From positions 1-41,672 of the forward strand of contig JAJYXY010000014.1 of NCBI GenBank assembly GCA_021801465.1: a stretch of DNA of 41,672 nucleotides. Reading direction: 5' to 3'. Of the stretch, positions 28,807-37,434 are shown in pieces (positions within the stretch are counted from its first letter, which is position 1; every line of letters begins with the position of its first letter). Source of the stretch: Pseudomonadota bacterium. GTDB taxonomy: Bacteria; Pseudomonadota; Alphaproteobacteria; Acetobacterales; Acetobacteraceae. A program made the position numbers and the translations under genes. The notes under the pieces are model-generated. The model was given only the letters and a program-made list of their open reading frames with translations. It was not told where the DNA came from and ran no database searches.

Positions 28807-30753
28807 TCAGCCAGCCTGTTTCGCGCGCATATACCACTCGACCAGGCGACGCACTTGCCGCTCGGTATAGCCACGCGACATCATGCGCTGGACGAACTCA
28901 TTGTGCTTTTTCTCGGTCTCGTTTTCCTTCTTGCTACCGAAGCTGATCACGGGGAGTAATTCCTCGACCTGGCTGAACATGCGCCGCTCGATCACTTCGC
29001 GGATTTTCTCGTACGATGTCCATGCCGGGTTGCGCCCCGCGTTGGCGGCGCGAGCGCGGAGCGAGAATTTCACCACCTCGTTACGGAAATCCTTGGGATT
29101 GGCAATGCCGGCGGGCTTTTCGATCTTCGTCAGCTCAAGATTGAGCAATTCGCGATCCATCAGCTGCCCGGTGTCGGGATCCTTGAAATCCTGATGCTCG
29201 ATCCAGGCATCGGCATAATCGACATAGCGGTCGAACAGATTCTGCCCGTAATCGTTATAGGATTCGAGATAAGCCTTCTGAATCTCATTGCCGATGAACT
29301 CGGCATAGCGCGGCGCGAGTTCGGCTTTGATGAATTCGAGATATTTCTTCTCGACCTCATTGCCGAACTGCTCGCGCCGGATCGCTTGTTCGAGCACATA
29401 CATCAAATGCACCGCATCCGCACCGACCTCTTGGGTGTCGTAGTTGAAGGTCGCCGACAACACCTTGAAGGCAAAGCGCGTGGAGACGCCATCCATACCT
29501 TCATCGAGGCCGGCGGCATCACGATATTCCTGTACGGACTTGGCGTGAGGGTCGGTTTCCTTCAAGCTCTCGCCGTCATAGACGCGCATTTTGGAAAATA
29601 GGCTGCCAGACGCCGGTGGGCGAAGGCGTGAAAGCACAGAGAACCGCGCCAGCATCTCGAGCGTGCCTGGCGCACACGGGCTCTCGGCGAGTTCGCTGCC
29701 CTGGATCAGCTTTTCGTAGATGCGCTCTTCCTCGGTCACGCGCAGGCAATAGGGCACCTTGATTACACAAATGCGATCGATGAAGGCTTCGTTGTTCTTG
29801 TTGTTGCGGAAACTCTGCCACTCTGCCTCGTTGGAGTGGGCGAGAATGATGCCCTGGAAGGGGATTGCACCGATATTCTCGGTGCCGACGTAATTGCCCT
29901 CCTGCGTTGCCGTCAGCAGCGGATGCAGCATCTTGATCGGCGCCTTGAACATCTCGACGAATTCGAGCAGCCCTTGCGTCGCGCGGTTGAGACCGCCGGA
30001 ATAGCTGTAGGCATCGGGATCGTTTTGGCTGTAATGCTCAAGCAGGCGGATATCGACTTTGCCGACCATGCTAGAGATATCTTGGTTGTTCTCGTCCCCC
30101 GGCTCGGTTTTGGTAACACCGACCTGACGCGCGCGCGAGGGATGGAGACGGACCACGCGAAACCGCTCGATATCGCCACCGAACTCATCGAGCCGCTTGA
30201 GCGCCCATGGCGAAAGCAGACCCGTCAGGCGTCGGCGCGGGATGTGATAGCGTTTCTCAAGCTCATCACCCATGAGATCGGGATCGAAAAGGCCGAGCGG
30301 GCTCTCAAACACCGGGCTCACCTGATCGCCGGCTTTGAGGACGTAAATCGGCAATTTCTCCATCAATTGCTTCAGCCGCTCGGCGAGCGAGGATTTACCC
30401 CCGCCGACGGGGCCGAGCAGGTAGAGAATCTGCTTACGCTCCTCGAGTCCTTGGGCGGCGAACCGGAAGAAATTGACGATTCGCTCGATAGTCTCCTCCA
30501 TCCCATAAAAATCCGCGAAGCCGGAATAAACCCGAATGGTGCGGTTCATGAACACGCGGCCGAGACGCGGATCTTTCGCCGTATCGACAATTTCCGGATC
30601 GCCAATGGCGGCCACCATGCGCTCGGCGGCGGTGGCATGGGCCATCGGATCGCCCCGGCAAAGATCGAGATATTCGCTCAGCGACATCTCGCTCTCACGC
30701 TTGCTCTCGTAAGCGCGCCGGGACCGGGAAAACAGCTCTTCGATGAAACTCAT
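28807..30753 (-). CDS. prkA: PrkA family serine protein kinase (YeaG)
   Basis: LGPVGGGKSSLAERLKQLMEKLPIYVLKAGDQVSPVFESPLGLFDP; AAA-PrkA domain pattern; operon context. Confidence 0.96.
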   Translation of the reverse strand: MSFIEELFSRSRRAYESKRESEMSLSEYLDLCRGDPMAHATAAERMVAAIGDPEIVDTAKDPRLGRVFMNRTIRVYSGFADFYGMEETIERIVNFFRFAAQGLEERKQILYLLGPVGGGKSSLAERLKQLMEKLPIYVLKAGDQVSPVFESPLGLFDPDLMGDELEKRYHIPRRRLTGLLSPWALKRLDEFGGDIERFRVVRLHPSRARQVGVTKTEPGDENNQDISSMVGKVDIRLLEHYSQNDPDAYSYSGGLNRATQGLLEFVEMFKAPIKMLHPLLTATQEGNYVGTENIGAIPFQGIILAHSNEAEWQSFRNNKNNEAFIDRICVIKVPYCLRVTEEERIYEKLIQGSELAESPCAPGTLEMLARFSVLSRLRPPASGSLFSKMRVYDGESLKETDPHAKSVQEYRDAAGLDEGMDGVSTRFAFKVLSATFNYDTQEVGADAVHLMYVLEQAIRREQFGNEVEKKYLEFIKAELAPRYAEFIGNEIQKAYLESYNDYGQNLFDRYVDYADAWIEHQDFKDPDTGQLMDRELLNLELTKIEKPAGIANPKDFRNEVVKFSLRARAANAGRNPAWTSYEKIREVIERRMFSQVEELLPVISFGSKKENETEKKHNEFVQRMMSRGYTERQVRRLVEWYMRAKQAG

Positions 30754-31277
30754 CGTCGCTCCGTGGCTCTGTTAGGGAGAGGATGGGGAAAGGCGGTGGA
30801 TACGGCTCCTTCTGCGCCTCAGCAGGTATGTTCTTTTTTTGTTCTAGCTAGTACGCGGTTTTAAGGGCGATTGCGCGGCGGCACAAGGAATATTTTCCGC
30901 GCCACGCCACGCGGGAGCGCCCTCCATGATCAGGCCTTGCGATTCGACGACGTGCCATGCCCATTCCTCGCTGTAATCGCGGCTTGGCGCGGCGGTTTCA
31001 GATAGCGCCGCGCGGCGCCATCGGCATCTCATCATTTATCAGTCTAGCACGAACGTGGTACCGATTACTTAATTTTCCAGCATACCCTCGTAAGCTTTGC
31101 TTCATCCTCATGCTTTGCGGCCTTTCAGCAACACCACCCCTCTGACCATCAGATCGCGTCGAGGAATCCCCACCTCGCTGAACCGATCGGAAAAAGAGCC
31201 GAGACACCATCGCTCGCCTTCGGAGCCCGACAGATCGAAATGTGAAGCAATGAACGTGCCACGGGCGCACGGCGACG

Positions 31278-31313
31278 AAAAAGGGCCGCCCGCCATTTTT
31301 TGGCAAGCGGCCC
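31278..31313 (-). terminator. Rho-independent terminator of the repeat-protein gene
   Basis: Minus strand GGGCCGCTTGCCAAAAAATGGCGGGCGGCCCTTTTT: GC stem followed by T5, 42 bp past the stop codon. Confidence 0.8.
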
Positions 31314-31355
31314 CCAATTCGTCATCACTCTGCCCCTTTTTTGGGGCCTTGCGCG

Positions 31356-31682
31356 TTACTCGCAGTGCGCGGCAGCGAGATTGGTGCTGTCGCTCTCGGT
31401 CGGCGGTTTGCCCTGCGCCAGCGTCGTGTTGCCCTCTTCAGTCGGGGGCTTGCCGGCAGCGAGGGTCGTATTGCCAGCCTCGGTCGGCGGCTTGCCCGCC
31501 GCAAGCGTCGTGTTGCCAGCCTCGGTCGGCGGTTTACCGGCAGCAAGCGAAGTATTGCCAGCCTCGGTCGGCGGTTTGCCCGCGGCGAGATTAGCGCACG
31601 CAGGGTTTGTGCTTCCAGCATGTGCAACGCCAAAACCCGCAAGCAAGGCAGCAGCCGTACCAACAAGAAGAAGATTTTTCAT
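31356..31682 (-). CDS. Small secreted/periplasmic tandem-repeat protein (108 aa; five 14-aa repeats), uncharacterised
   Basis: Sec signal MKNLLLVGTAAALLAGFGVAHA; RBS AGGAG upstream of ATG at 31682 (track start at 31715 has poorer context); repeats LAAGKPPTEAGNTT; own promoter and terminator. Confidence 0.82.
   Translation of the reverse strand: MKNLLLVGTAAALLAGFGVAHAGSTNPACANLAAGKPPTEAGNTSLAAGKPPTEAGNTTLAAGKPPTEAGNTTLAAGKPPTEEGNTTLAQGKPPTESDSTNLAAAHCE
31383..31592. repeat. Five tandem 42-bp units encoding (N/S/T)LAxGKPPTExxxT
   Basis: Read directly: NLAAGKPPTEAGNT/SLAAGKPPTEAGNT/TLAAGKPPTEAGNT/TLAAGKPPTEEGNT/TLAQGKPPTESDST. Confidence 0.97.
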
Positions 31683-31750
31683 GGCCCACAGACTCCTTTT
31701 GTGCTTTGAGATCAAGTGGTGAAGAGATCCCGCTCCTCACTTCGTTTGTA

Positions 31751-31792
31751 CTTATAGAAAGGTTACGTCTGACGCGCCTTGATGCAGATCAG
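31751..31792 (-). promoter_or_regulatory. Putative class II FNR/FixK promoter for the repeat protein
   Basis: Minus strand CTGATctgcATCAA (31792-31779; one mismatch to TTGAT-N4-ATCAA), exactly 22 bp, then TATAAG (31756-31751): spacing expected for a box centred at -41.5. Confidence 0.6.
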
Positions 31793-31916
31793 CATTGTTC
31801 GCGTTTTTTCGACCCTCCGTAGATTGGCCGAGACCATGGGGTTCGCAACTGTCAGGGCGGGAAAATCGGCCATGCGCTAAGCACATTCCAGCGGGGGGGT
31901 GTCGACCTCGTAAAGC

Positions 31917-33854
31917 TTACACCAGTGCCGGCGCTGAAACCAAGCCCGTTTGCATGCCGTCCCCGGGGGCGCGGCGCGCGGGCGCGAGCCTCGCGAGGTC
32001 GGCGGCAACACGCGCCAGCACCGGCGCCCACGCGCCCGGAGCAGTTTGGCGGTAAAGCCTGAGCGTCGGGTACCAAGGGCTGTCATCGCGCCCATGAAGC
32101 CAGCGCCAGCAGCCATCAAAGCGCGAGAGCAGCCAGACCGGAACGCCTAGCCCGCCCGCGAGGTGAATGACCGACGTATCGACGCCGATCACGAGATCGA
32201 GGCCGGCGACGATCGCCGCGGTGTCGGCAAAATCCCTTGCCTCGGCAACCGCGTGATCAAGGGCAAGGCCGGGCGGCGGCGTTTGCATCGCGGCCGCGCC
32301 CTTTTGCAAGCTGACGAAGCGAATGCCGGGGATAGCGCCGAGTGGTGCGAACGCCGCCAAGGGAAGAGACCGGCGACGATCCGCGAAATGCGCCCGCGGC
32401 TCTAGCGGCCGCGGATCACCGGCCCAAACCAGCCCAACCCGAAGCCCCTCCCCGGCCGCCTCGCTTTGTACCCGCGGGGGGCGGGGAAGATAGGGGATCT
32501 CGGCGGGAACGTGCGGAAGTTCGGTGCCGCAGAGATGGGGAAGGCTCATCAGCGGCGCATGGTAATCGGCTCGCGGCGCCGGCGCCCCGGCGATGATCAC
32601 CTCGGCCACGCCATGCACGCCGGCGAGCAGGCGGGCGAGCGGCGCCGGCACTTCCACCAATAATTCGGCACCCATGGCGGCGATCAGCGGCGCGTAGCGG
32701 ATGAATTGCAGCGTATCGCCGAGCCCCTGTTCGGCATGCAGGAGAAGCCGCCGCCCCGCCAGCGCCTCACCACGCCAGGGCGGATAGGGAAAGCGCCGCT
32801 CGATCATCGTTCCCATCCGCCAGCGCCATTCATGCTCGGCCCACCCTTCGCGAAACCGCCCGGCGGTGAGAAGGATGAGGGCGAGGTTATAATGCGCTGC
32901 CGCCGAATCGGGGGCGAGTTCGAGCGCGGCACGGCAGGCGAGTTCGGCCTCCGCAAGCCGCCCCTGATCGCGCAAGGCGGCACCTAGGCCGAGCCAGGCG
33001 GCAGGAAAATCGGCACGCAGACGTAGGGCCTCGCGGAAGTCACGCTCGGCGCCAGTAAAATCGCCGACGGTCAAGCGGGCGTTGGCGAGGTTGGCGGCGG
33101 CCGGCGCAAACTCGGGTGCAAGCTGCCGCGCCCTCTCGCCCGCGGTGATGGCGGCGGGAAGATCGCCGGTTTCTTGGAGAACGGCGCAGAGATTGCTCGC
33201 CGCTTCCGCCATGTCGGGGGCGGCGCGATAACTCTCGGCGGCCTCGCTGCGAAGACCGAGGGCGGCCTTCGCAATCCCCTGGGCGAGATGAAAGCGCCCG
33301 CGCATGGCGGGGGGAAGCCTCTCCACCGCGCCGATATGGTGCAAAGCAACGAGCGCGGCCTCTGGGTTGCCCGCGGCGATCAGCGCTTCCCCCTCGCGCA
33401 GACGGGCGAGCGTAAGCCCCGGCATTTGCGCCGCGTGGGCGAAGGCAGCGGCGGCGGCGAGGTGATCGCCGCGTTCGCTCTCGATCTCGCCGAGCAGAAA
33501 CGCGGCTTCAGCGAAGTCGGGGGTGCTTGCGAGCAGGCTGCGATAAAGCGTTGCCGCTTCCTCACGCCGGCCGAGGGCAGAGAGGGCGCACGCAAGGCGG
33601 CATTGGGCGAGCGGCCAACCCGGGCGAAGCCGCAGCGCCGTCCGTGCCGCTGCCAGCGCCGCCGGCGCGCGCCGCTGCGCGAGTAAGGCGATGCTGAGAT
33701 TGAGATGCGCCTCGGCGAAATCGGGAGCGTGGTGAATGGCGGCAAGCCAGGCTTCGATCGCCTCTTCCCGGCGGTGTTGCTCATAAAGGGAGGCGCCGCG
33801 CTGAAACCAGGTCGCTGCTTCCCCAAGCTCCGTTGCCTTCGGATCGTTTGTCAC
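31917..33854 (-). CDS. TPR-repeat protein with C-terminal glycosyltransferase-like (GT9-type) domain
   Basis: Multiple TPR units (e.g. [34 protein letters not shown]); C-terminal GLRVGLVWAGDP...RRRSLPLAAFAPLGAIPGIRFVSLQKG...VIGVDTSVIHLAGGLGVPVWLLSRF. Confidence 0.88.
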   Translation of the reverse strand: MTNDPKATELGEAATWFQRGASLYEQHRREEAIEAWLAAIHHAPDFAEAHLNLSIALLAQRRAPAALAAARTALRLRPGWPLAQCRLACALSALGRREEAATLYRSLLASTPDFAEAAFLLGEIESERGDHLAAAAAFAHAAQMPGLTLARLREGEALIAAGNPEAALVALHHIGAVERLPPAMRGRFHLAQGIAKAALGLRSEAAESYRAAPDMAEAASNLCAVLQETGDLPAAITAGERARQLAPEFAPAAANLANARLTVGDFTGAERDFREALRLRADFPAAWLGLGAALRDQGRLAEAELACRAALELAPDSAAAHYNLALILLTAGRFREGWAEHEWRWRMGTMIERRFPYPPWRGEALAGRRLLLHAEQGLGDTLQFIRYAPLIAAMGAELLVEVPAPLARLLAGVHGVAEVIIAGAPAPRADYHAPLMSLPHLCGTELPHVPAEIPYLPRPPRVQSEAAGEGLRVGLVWAGDPRPLEPRAHFADRRRSLPLAAFAPLGAIPGIRFVSLQKGAAAMQTPPPGLALDHAVAEARDFADTAAIVAGLDLVIGVDTSVIHLAGGLGVPVWLLSRFDGCWRWLHGRDDSPWYPTLRLYRQTAPGAWAPVLARVAADLARLAPARRAPGDGMQTGLVSAPALV

Positions 33855-34296
33855 GCGGCGATTATGCCAAGGCGCTTTGAACGATGGGTTAACTGCGGGG
33901 AACGAGGGCGCCGATCTGGTTGCTTATTCGCATCGCAATCAATCAAGGAAAAATTTGCCAAATATGAATATAATTTTTCTGCTTATTGTAACTCATATTT
34001 TTCTAAAACTTCTTTGCATTCAACAATTTGTAATTTCAAGAAACAAAGAGAAGAAAATTTCTCAATTATCTGTGAGATAGGCCGCTCACGGTTTTTTTAA
34101 TTGCCATCGTATCGATTGCAAGCATTGTTTATTCATAGTTTCATTTGTGCTGGTTGCTACGTTTTGTGACGCATCGCCGGTTATACGCCGCAGGTCGGGC
34201 GGCATGGCAGACCCCGCGCTGACCGAGCGAGCGGGGGCATCACAGCGCTTCTCTCGCAGCGCTGATCAACTGGAAAGTCAAAGGAGAGTCCATTTG

Positions 34297-35028
34297 ATGG
34301 TTCGGTTTTCACGCGCCTCGCGCATCACCCTGTTTTCCCTGGGCGCATTGTTCGCGCTCACGTCCTGTGGCGCGCCATACGCACCCAAACCCATCGAGAT
34401 GACGCCACCCGATAGTGCCCCCGACCTCGCCTCCATTCCAGGCACGGACATCAAAATGTCGGGTCTCTTTTACAATAATCGCGAGACGCTTCACGACGAG
34501 TTCAGCGGCGAACATGGGCTCTGGCGTGGCCATGTCGTGGTGACGCAATTGACGATATCCTCCAACGACAAAAATCCGACCGACGTGCTAATCGACTCGG
34601 CATATATTTCTTTCAATCACAAGTACTATCCGGCCATTTCTCCGAAAGAAGTTTATGACGTCGCTTGGCCGGCCGCCAATCCTCACGCCCCCTTGAAAGA
34701 GGATTTGTTCAACGCCGCCGTGGTCGGATTCACCGTGATAACGCTTGGCCTTGGGTCCGTGATTTGGGTGTTGCCGACCCCCTTCGCCCAGCCCGCGCCC
34801 GATACCACGCCGTTCGGGCGCGACCTGAATTACAAGGCGCTTACCAACAATATCAGCCTCCAGCCCGGCACGTTTCGCAGCGGATTTCTGTTTTTCCACC
34901 TCCCGCAATCGGTCGATATGACGAAACTCGACGGGGCGCAGATGGTTTTGCATTTCGTTACGAAAACGCCGAACGCGACGCCGCATGAAATTATCTTCAA
35001 CGTGCCGCCGGCCAAGCCCGCTTCCTGA
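34297..35028 (+). CDS. Putative lipoprotein, uncharacterised
   Basis: RBS AAGGAGAG then MVRFSRASRITLFSLGALFALTSCGAPYAPKPIEM: lipobox LTSC; 243 aa; start reassigned from 34147. Confidence 0.75.
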   Translation: MVRFSRASRITLFSLGALFALTSCGAPYAPKPIEMTPPDSAPDLASIPGTDIKMSGLFYNNRETLHDEFSGEHGLWRGHVVVTQLTISSNDKNPTDVLIDSAYISFNHKYYPAISPKEVYDVAWPAANPHAPLKEDLFNAAVVGFTVITLGLGSVIWVLPTPFAQPAPDTTPFGRDLNYKALTNNISLQPGTFRSGFLFFHLPQSVDMTKLDGAQMVLHFVTKTPNATPHEIIFNVPPAKPAS

Positions 35029-35032
35029 GGGC

Positions 35033-37081
35033 TCAGCCGGTTTCTCCCCGTCCGCGCGCGCCCAACAGCCGGAGCGCGAGACGCGCGGCGCGGCCGCGTT
35101 CGCTGGCGAGCGCGGGATCGCGGGCGAGGAGGACGGCAGCGTCGCGGCACGCGATGCGAAGCAGTGCCTCATCGCGCGGCAAGGCGGCGAGGCGAAATCC
35201 GGGCTCGCCGGATTGTCGCGTACCCAGCGCATCGCCGCCGCCGCGCAGGCGAAAATCGGCGTTGGCGATGGCGAATCCGTCTTCGGTGTCGCGCAGCAGC
35301 GAAAGACGCTCTTCCGCCACCTCGCTGAGACCATCCCCATGAATGAGGAGGCAGAAGCTCGGCGCCGTCCCGCGCCCGATCCGCCCGCGCAGCTGGTGGA
35401 GCTGTGCCAAGCCGAACCGCTCCGCGTGCTCGATCACCATCACCGTCGCCGCCGGCACATCGACACCGACCTCGACCACCGTGGTCGCGACCAGGAGCGG
35501 CTTTTCTCCTGCCGCGAACGCGGCCAGCGCCGCCTCGCGCTCGGCCGAACTCTGCCGACCATGGGCGAGCGCAACCCGGCCCGGAAACCGTTCGGCGAGC
35601 ATCGTGAAACGCTCTTCTGCTGCCGCGAGATCGCTCGCCTCGGTCTCCGCGACCAGGGGGCAGATCCAATAAACCCGGGCGCCCGCGGCAAAGGCGCGTT
35701 CGAGCGCCGCGATCACCGCCGGCAGCTGGGCGGCGGCGTGGCGTGTGGTTTTGATTTTCTGGCGTCCAGCGGGTTTACCGATCAGCCGACTAACTGCCAT
35801 CTCGCCCCATTGGGTGAGCAAAAGGGTGCGCGGGATCGGGGTTGCGGTCATCATCAGAATGTCCGGTTTTTGTCCCTTGGCGCCGAGTTCATTGCGTTGG
35901 CCGACGCCGAAGCGATGTTGCTCGTCGATTACCGCGAGCGCGAGATCGTCGAATGTCACCTCGCGTTGAAAGAGGGTGTGGGTGCCGATCACGAGCGGGA
36001 TCGCGCCGCTTGCAAGGCCTGCCAGGATCTCGCGCCGCTCGGCTGCCGCCGTCGCGCCGGTGAGGAGTGCGACCGGCACCGGCGAGAGCGCGGCGAAGGT
36101 GCGGAAATGCTGGCGCGCCAGAATCTCGGTCGGCACCATCAGTGCCGCTTGCGCCCCCGCCTCGGCGGCACGCAGCATGGCGAGCAGGGCGATGATCGTT
36201 TTGCCCGCGCCGACATCGCCCTGCAAAAGCCGCCGCATCGGCCATGGTGCCGCGAGATCGGCGTCGATCTCGGCGAGAACCTGCGCCTGTCCTGGGGTAA
36301 GGTCATGACCGAACGCGGCCAGCGCCCGGGCGCGGAGATGACCATCGCCGATCAGCGCGCGCCCCGGCCGGGCGCGGCGGCGGGCGCGGATGAGGGCGAG
36401 ACGCAGTTGATCGGCAAAGAGTTCGTCATAGGCGAGGCGCTGGCGGGCCAGCGGATCGGGCGGCGTCTGTGGCGCCTGCAATGCGCGGAGAGCGGCGGAA
36501 AATCCCGGCCAGCCGCGTCGGCGGCGAAGTTCGGGGTCGATCCATTCGCCGAACGCAGGCAGCCGCGTCAGCGCCGCCGCCATCGCCTTGCGCACCTGCC
36601 AGGCCGCAAGCCCCGTCGTCAGCGGCCAAACCGGCTCGATCGCCGGGATAAGGGCGGCCTGCGCGGCCGGATGCAAATGGTCGGGATGAACGAAGGCCGG
36701 CCTTCCGGCGGCAAGCGTCACCGCGCCAGAAATCGCAAGCGCGGTGCCGGGCGTAAGGCTGGTCACGCGGGCATGGGGGTGAAAGAACACCAGTTCGGCG
36801 AAGCCCGAGCCGTCGCCGATCACCAGCCGCCAGGGCTGGCGCCGGCTCTCCGGCCGCTCGATGCGCACCAGTTCGGCGATCACGGTCGCGACCTGCCCAG
36901 GGCGGAGATCACTGAGACGCGGGCGCTCGCGGCGATCGATCTGGTGTTCTGGAAGATGAAAGAGAAGATCGATCACCCGCCCGCCGCCGAGTGCGCGCGC
37001 GAGAAGGCCCGCCAGTTTTTCGGCGATGCCGGGAAGCGCGGTGAGCGGCGCAATGAGTGGGGCGAGAGGATCGTTGGCCAC
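35033..37081 (-). CDS. recG: ATP-dependent DNA helicase RecG
   Basis: LTALPGIAEKLAGLLARALGG...RRLLQGDVGAGKTIIALLAMLRAAEAG...VIDEQHRFGVGQR...MTATPIPRTLLLT; start approximate (GTG at 37081 or 37117). Confidence 0.93.
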   Translation of the reverse strand: MANDPLAPLIAPLTALPGIAEKLAGLLARALGGGRVIDLLFHLPEHQIDRRERPRLSDLRPGQVATVIAELVRIERPESRRQPWRLVIGDGSGFAELVFFHPHARVTSLTPGTALAISGAVTLAAGRPAFVHPDHLHPAAQAALIPAIEPVWPLTTGLAAWQVRKAMAAALTRLPAFGEWIDPELRRRRGWPGFSAALRALQAPQTPPDPLARQRLAYDELFADQLRLALIRARRRARPGRALIGDGHLRARALAAFGHDLTPGQAQVLAEIDADLAAPWPMRRLLQGDVGAGKTIIALLAMLRAAEAGAQAALMVPTEILARQHFRTFAALSPVPVALLTGATAAAERREILAGLASGAIPLVIGTHTLFQREVTFDDLALAVIDEQHRFGVGQRNELGAKGQKPDILMMTATPIPRTLLLTQWGEMAVSRLIGKPAGRQKIKTTRHAAAQLPAVIAALERAFAAGARVYWICPLVAETEASDLAAAEERFTMLAERFPGRVALAHGRQSSAEREAALAAFAAGEKPLLVATTVVEVGVDVPAATVMVIEHAERFGLAQLHQLRGRIGRGTAPSFCLLIHGDGLSEVAEERLSLLRDTEDGFAIANADFRLRGGGDALGTRQSGEPGFRLAALPRDEALLRIACRDAAVLLARDPALASERGRAARLALRLLGARGRGETG

Positions 37082-37124
37082 GGGCTGACAGGTCAGAGGG
37101 AGGAAGCTATATGACACGCCAGCG

Positions 37125-37424
37125 ATGACCGATGAAACGCCCCTCGCCGCGGACCTCGACCGCCGCCGCCGCCGGCTCCTGTTCCGCGCGACCCACCGCG
37201 GCACCCATGAGAGCGATCTGCTCATCGGGGGGTTCGTTGCCGCCCGACTCGCGCGCCTGACCCTGGCCGAGATCGAGGCGCTGGAGGCCCTGCTCGAAAC
37301 CCCCGACCCCGTGCTCGCCGATTGGCTCACCGGCCGTGAGCCCATCCCACCCGAGTCGGAGACACCTCTTTTGCGTGCGATGGTGGCGGCGAGCGCCCAC
37401 CCGAGCGGGCGAAATTCCTCATGA
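37125..37424 (+). CDS. sdhE: FAD assembly factor SdhE (DUF339)
   Basis: RRRRRLLFRATHRGTHESDLLIGGFVAARLARLTLAEIEALEALLETPDPVLADWLTG; classic recG-sdhE-mfd neighbourhood. Confidence 0.92.
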   Translation: MTDETPLAADLDRRRRRLLFRATHRGTHESDLLIGGFVAARLARLTLAEIEALEALLETPDPVLADWLTGREPIPPESETPLLRAMVAASAHPSGRNSS

Positions 37425-37434
37425 TCGGCGTGAT

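Noticed and set aside
30998-31317. Minus-strand ORFs of 102 and 69 aa between prkA and the repeat protein
   Set aside because: The 69-aa ORF begins inside the terminator hairpin and neither has a convincing RBS or recognisable domain; left as non-coding.
31383-31592. CRISPR-like array
   Set aside because: 42-bp units are contiguous with no spacers and encode a repeated peptide in frame.
31300-31722. Plus-strand repetitive ORFs (VVLPASVGGLPAA... and LGRRxARRKRR...)
   Set aside because: A 42-bp repeat without stops keeps several frames open; only the minus-strand frame has a signal peptide, RBS, promoter and terminator.
33877-34100. 67-aa and 131-aa ORFs crossing the AT-rich island
   Set aside because: They begin in GC-rich sequence overlapping the TPR-GT gene start and have no plausible RBS; only the internal 38-aa ORF is noted, at low confidence, within a finding.
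34985-37114. 709-aa plus-strand ORF
   Set aside because: Antisense shadow of recG; composition is Arg/Gly-rich nonsense.
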